Assembly (NCBI GenBank): GCA_947474225.1
Contig: CANJHS010000024.1
Span: 1-44,159, forward strand
Direction of reading: 5' to 3'
From: Roseiflexaceae bacterium
GTDB taxonomy: Bacteria; Chloroflexota; Chloroflexia; Chloroflexales; Roseiflexaceae
DNA length: 44,159 bases
Shown: piece by piece, positions 41,057 through 44,159 of the stretch
Layout of the letters: each line of letters begins with the position of its first letter
How positions within the stretch are numbered: position 1 is the first letter of the stretch
The notes under the pieces: model-generated
What the model was told of the DNA's origin: nothing
The model's database searches: none
What the model saw: the letters and a program-made list of their open reading frames with translations, nothing else
Position numbers and translations under genes: made by a program

Positions 41057-41886
41057 TACGCAATTCACTCGCACATCCTGCGCGCAACGCATTCCTGCGC
41101 GCCATGGTGCCGCCCGCCCCCGATATCCTCGAGGCAGCATTATGCATCGCCTGGGAGGACCAAGACAGTGATCGGCGCAGCGCGACCCGCCTCATCCTCG
41201 ACGATATGGCCGATGCCATGACCAGCTATATCGAGGCTGCCGAGACGCTGCTCGACCATATCAACATCATCAATACTGCGTTTTTCGACGATTTGGGCTT
41301 CCACGGCAATGAGGCAGACTACAACGCAGTCGCCAATAGCTACCTCGACCAAGTGGTGCTCAATCGCACCGGACTGCCCATCACGCTGTCGTTGGTCTAC
41401 ATAGCACTGGCCAGGCGCTGTGGCCTCGCCTTCCATGGTGTCGCGTTGCCCGGGCACTTCATGGTCCAGTTCCGTCCCCGCAATGCCGATCCCATCATCA
41501 TTGACCCGTTCCGTGGCGGCAAACGCTGGAGCATGAGCGAAGTCGCGGGCTACCTGCAGCGCAACGGTCAGCACACCAACGTCCAAGAATGGCTCGTGCC
41601 GCCCACTCCCGAACAATGCATCGTGCGCGTCTTGCGCAACCTCAAAGGCAGCCTGGTGCTGTATGGCAACTACCCCGCTGCCGCCAGTGCCATCGAACGC
41701 ATCCTTGTCGTCGAGCCCAGCTCTGCCCCTGATATACGTGACTATGGCCTCATCCTGTCACGTCTGAATCGACCCGCCCAAAGTGTCGCGTACCTCGAAC
41801 GCTACGCACACCTGTCACCTGATGCACCGGACCTCCAGAGCGTCCGCCACCACGCCAAGACTATCCTCGGCAAAGTCCAAAACTAA
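41053..41886 (+). CDS. SirB1-like transglutaminase-core protein with TPR end
   Basis: A 277-residue protein resembling the SirB1/Transglut_core2 family. The central segment YLDQVVLNRTGLPITLSLVYIALARRCGLAFHGVALPGHFMVQF matches the family pattern, including the conserved GHF. The C-terminal ~90 residues contain a TPR-like pair (NYPAAASAIERILVVEPSS, RPAQSVAYLERYAHLSPD). The biochemical role of the family is poorly known. The ATG overlaps the kinase-like gene by four bases. It is last in a coupled trio and is followed by a terminator at 42163. Confidence 0.82.
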   Translation: MIRNSLAHPARNAFLRAMVPPAPDILEAALCIAWEDQDSDRRSATRLILDDMADAMTSYIEAAETLLDHINIINTAFFDDLGFHGNEADYNAVANSYLDQVVLNRTGLPITLSLVYIALARRCGLAFHGVALPGHFMVQFRPRNADPIIIDPFRGGKRWSMSEVAGYLQRNGQHTNVQEWLVPPTPEQCIVRVLRNLKGSLVLYGNYPAAASAIERILVVEPSSAPDIRDYGLILSRLNRPAQSVAYLERYAHLSPDAPDLQSVRHHAKTILGKVQN

Positions 41887-42162
41887 TCGTCCACGCACAG
41901 CATGATGGTCGCTGCTATTCCCACGACGCACAGAGTCACGATGGTCTGCTGTTTTTAGGGAAAAGGAATCGCGGCAGGCACACAGACAGAATGGTGGCAC
42001 GCATCCAATGCGTGGCGCTTCCCAGCGGGTGTGCATGTTGGATTGAGCGACGAAAACTGCTCGCCGCACATGCCACGCACCATTCCCCATTTCTCTGCGT
42101 GGCGCTGCTCCCCTCCATTTATCGAAGTTCGTGCGTCATTGCGCCCTGTGTTCTCTCTCCAC
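41887..42162. other. intergenic region without a recognisable gene
   Basis: About 275 bases between two convergent genes. I see no convincing coding frame, tRNA or repeat array; only a short duplicated GCGTGGCGCT (near 42008 and 42097). The stretch ends at a hairpin terminator. Confidence 0.6.
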
Positions 42163-42190
42163 AAAAGCGACACCCACAGGTGTCGCTTTT
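42163..42190. terminator. bidirectional terminator between the SirB1-like and aldehyde dehydrogenase genes
   Basis: A perfect 12-bp stem (42163-42174 and 42179-42190) with a 4-base loop, bounded by AAAA and TTTT, between convergent genes. Confidence 0.85.
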
Positions 42191-42215
42191 GGGCAGGCGT
42201 TCTGAATGGATCGGT

Positions 42216-43694
42216 CTAGTAGAGTTTGCCTTCGCGCTTGCTGCCGGTATAGTCGATGTAGACGGCTTTGGTCTCGGTATAAAAGTCAAACACTTCGGTA
42301 CCTTGTTCCCGCGGGCCAACCCCAGTATTTTTCAAGCCACCAAACGGCATCTGCGCCTCGCCGCCGAGGGTCGGTGAGTTGACGTGGGTAATGCCGGTCT
42401 CGATCTCGTGGATGTAACGGAAGGCGCGGCTCAAATCACGTGTGTACACGCTCGACGTCAAGCCGAATTCGCAGGAATTGGCAGCATCGAGGGCTTCGTC
42501 GAACGATTCGACACGGACGATCGAGAGCACCGGCCCAAAGATTTCTTCGTTATGAATGCGCATGTCCGTACGCACTTTGTCGAAGATGGTGGGATTCACA
42601 AAGAACCCATGCGCCGTCTCGGCGCTCGTTGGTTTGTCGCCACCGACGAGGAGTTCTGCTCCTTGGTTTTTGCCGATCTCAATGTAGTCCATCACGGTTT
42701 TGAGTTGCGATGCGTCGACGCTGGGACCCATATCGGTGTCGGCGTCGAGTGGGTTGCCGATTTTCATCGTGTGTACTTTGGCCAGCAGTCGCTCAAGGAA
42801 CGCGTCGGCCACGCCATGCTGGATGACCACGCGGCTGGTGGCGGTGCAGCGTTGACCCGACGAGCCGAAGGCGCCCGAATAGACGCCAGCGACGGCCAAA
42901 TCGAGGTCGGCGTCGTCACAGATAATGACCGGATTTTTGCCGCCCATTTCGCATTGGGCACGGATTCCCCGACTGGCTGCCCGCTTGTAGATGCCCAGCC
43001 CGATGTCAGTCGAGCCGGTGAACGAGACCAAGCGCACATCGGGGTGATCGACGAAGGTATTGCCGACCTCGCCACCCGATCCAATGATCATATTGAGTAC
43101 GCCGGCCGGTAGCCCGGCATCGACGAAGCACTGCATCAACAACTCAGCAGTCGCCGGAGTCAACGAGGCGGGTTTGAAGACGACCGTATTGCCGGCGACC
43201 AGGGCCGGGGCCATCTTCCAGATGGGGATGGCGGCGGGGAAGTTCCACGGGGTAATCAACGCTGCCACGCCGACTGGTTCCTTCATCGTGTAGCCGACGT
43301 TGTCGGCGAGTTCGAGCGGGATGACCTCGCCGTTCAGGCGACGCCCGTGGGCAGCACAGAATTCACTGATGTTGATGGCTCGTTGGATTTCGCCCAGCGC
43401 TTCGCTGAGCAGTTTGCCTTCTTCGCGGGTCAAGGTACGGGCGATTTCTTGGCGGCGTTCGCCTATCAGTTGGGCGGCTTTGGCCACAATGGCACCGCGT
43501 TTGGGTGCGGGCATGCGCTTCCAGCTTTTGAAGGCGTTGCTGGCAGCGTCGACGGCGGCAGCTGCTTCTTCTTTGGTCGACAAAATCACCTCGCCGAGGA
43601 TATCGCGGGTATCGGCGGGATTGGTATTGAGGATGCGTTTGCTGCCTTTTGATTCGACGAACTCGCCGCCGATGAAGTTTTTGTAGACCTGCAT
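42216..43694 (-). CDS. aldehyde dehydrogenase (semialdehyde dehydrogenase type)
   Basis: A 492-residue NAD(P)-dependent enzyme that oxidises an aldehyde to an acid. It has the cofactor segment ITPWNFPAAIP (Asn151), FTGSTDIG, the general base Glu249 in CEMGGKNP, the nucleophile Cys283 in GQRCTATSRVV, and EEIFGPVLSIV. The C-terminal pattern MPFGGLKNTGVGPREQG resembles 2-oxoglutarate semialdehyde dehydrogenases. It lies nine bases downstream of a class III aminotransferase gene. The pair would fit breakdown of an omega-amino acid: transamination to a semialdehyde, then oxidation. The substrate is an inference. Confidence 0.92.
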   Translation of the reverse strand: MQVYKNFIGGEFVESKGSKRILNTNPADTRDILGEVILSTKEEAAAAVDAASNAFKSWKRMPAPKRGAIVAKAAQLIGERRQEIARTLTREEGKLLSEALGEIQRAINISEFCAAHGRRLNGEVIPLELADNVGYTMKEPVGVAALITPWNFPAAIPIWKMAPALVAGNTVVFKPASLTPATAELLMQCFVDAGLPAGVLNMIIGSGGEVGNTFVDHPDVRLVSFTGSTDIGLGIYKRAASRGIRAQCEMGGKNPVIICDDADLDLAVAGVYSGAFGSSGQRCTATSRVVIQHGVADAFLERLLAKVHTMKIGNPLDADTDMGPSVDASQLKTVMDYIEIGKNQGAELLVGGDKPTSAETAHGFFVNPTIFDKVRTDMRIHNEEIFGPVLSIVRVESFDEALDAANSCEFGLTSSVYTRDLSRAFRYIHEIETGITHVNSPTLGGEAQMPFGGLKNTGVGPREQGTEVFDFYTETKAVYIDYTGSKREGKLY

Positions 43695-43703
43695 GATGCT
43701 TCC

Positions 43704-44159
43704 TTATGCCACGTACGCATCGACAATGTCGAGTGCTTTGTCGATGACGGCCAGGCCTTCGCGCAATTGCGCCTCGGTGATGGTGAGCGGTGGATTGACA
43801 AAGAACGTATGCCAGCGCACAAAGGTAAAGATGCCGTGTTCGCGCAGGAACGCATTGAATGCCGGCATCGGCCCGAGCTCCGTCGGTTTGGGATTGTAGG
43901 GGGTCAGCGCTTCGCGCGTCTCGCGGTTTTTCACCAGCTCGACGATACTGAACAAGCCAATCGAACGGACATCGCCGATAGACGGGTGTTTTGCCTTGAG
44001 CTTGTTGAGTTCAATCGACAGGATATCGCCCATGCGGGCGGCGTTTTCGATCAAATGATCCGACTTGTAAATGTTGATACATGCGACTGCAGCGGCGCAG
44101 CCCACCGAATGGGCGTTGTAGGTCAGACCAGCCAGCAGGGGTTTGTCTTCGAAGTACTC
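43704..44159 (-). CDS. class III aminotransferase (partial, 5' end outside window)
   Basis: The C-terminal 151 residues of a PLP-dependent omega-type aminotransferase. Visible are LTYNAHSVGCAAAVA, the segment after the PLP-Lys loop that matches TYSGHPVACAAALA in relatives, GDVRSIGLFSIVELV, and the family ending FVRWHTFFVNPPLTITEAQLREGLAVIDKAL. The catalytic Lys and the N-terminus lie beyond the window. It is the upstream partner of the aldehyde dehydrogenase gene, nine bases away. Likely substrates are beta-alanine, 4-aminobutyrate or similar amines, with pyruvate or 2-oxoglutarate as acceptor; not decided here. Confidence 0.9.
   Translation of the reverse strand, partial: EYFEDKPLLAGLTYNAHSVGCAAAVACINIYKSDHLIENAARMGDILSIELNKLKAKHPSIGDVRSIGLFSIVELVKNRETREALTPYNPKPTELGPMPAFNAFLREHGIFTFVRWHTFFVNPPLTITEAQLREGLAVIDKALDIVDAYVA

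Noticed and set aside
41991..42377. A 128-residue plus-strand frame between the SirB1-like and aldehyde dehydrogenase genes
   Set aside because: It crosses the terminator hairpin and runs into the opposite strand of the dehydrogenase gene, with no ribosome site or recognisable motif.

Overview
The window is chromosomal DNA of a moderately GC-rich bacterium. My best guess is a member of the Chloroflexota. Supporting signs are the fused gamma-alpha 2-oxoacid:ferredoxin oxidoreductase, a MurT-type ligase, secreted glycosidase-like proteins carrying 'VQYFER..E.HP' repeats that I associate with that phylum, and intergenic heptamer arrays. The phylum is an inference, not a measurement. There is no prophage or CRISPR array, and the only clear mobile element is one IS3-family insertion sequence.

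Layout, left to right. 1-3533: 2-oxoacid oxidoreductase korA-korB (leftward, korB cut by the window edge) and an acyl-CoA-dehydrogenase-like flavoprotein. 3607-6607: a tRNA-dihydrouridine synthase, then a small membrane protein divergent from a MarR regulator and a 2-hydroxyacid dehydrogenase, with two matching palindromic operators between them. 6677-10990: a membrane glycosyltransferase, an intact IS3-type element inserted in a 7-bp repeat array, and a fused class II aldolase/short-chain dehydrogenase. 11087-14504: a lipoprotein overlapping a full-length Rel (ppGpp synthetase/hydrolase). 14753-18469 (leftward): a compact polysaccharide operon of GT4, two Wzz-like proteins, a BY-kinase and a PHP phosphatase. 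18594-25101 (rightward): a rubrerythrin-like/DinB-like fusion, an unknown protein with an acidic tail, a methyltransferase, MurT, ArgS and a HAD phosphatase. 25264-35745 (leftward): an EamA transporter, three related secreted glycosidase-like proteins, an AI-2E-type permease, polyphosphate kinase and a Gfo/Idh/MocA oxidoreductase. 35861-37541: cyclophilin, hexapeptide acyltransferase and a DUF1405 membrane protein. 37504-38831: an S66 peptidase, tRNA-Ser(CGA) and tRNA-Arg(GCG). 39033-41886: three overlapping genes of unclear joint role. 42216-44159: an aldehyde dehydrogenase and a class III aminotransferase (5' end cut).

Three themes stand out. First, in three genes (the aldolase/SDR gene, rel and the PHP phosphatase gene) the TAG stop codon supplies the first G of a 7-bp periodic array that runs away from the gene. 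Second, strong TATAAT boxes lie at or just upstream of several genes and decide between alternative starts (GTG or internal ATG). Third, several proteins keep a family fold but appear to lack a signature residue: an acyl-CoA dehydrogenase without the usual C-terminal Glu, a rubrerythrin-like protein without its iron ligands, and an APH-type kinase with HGE in place of HGD.
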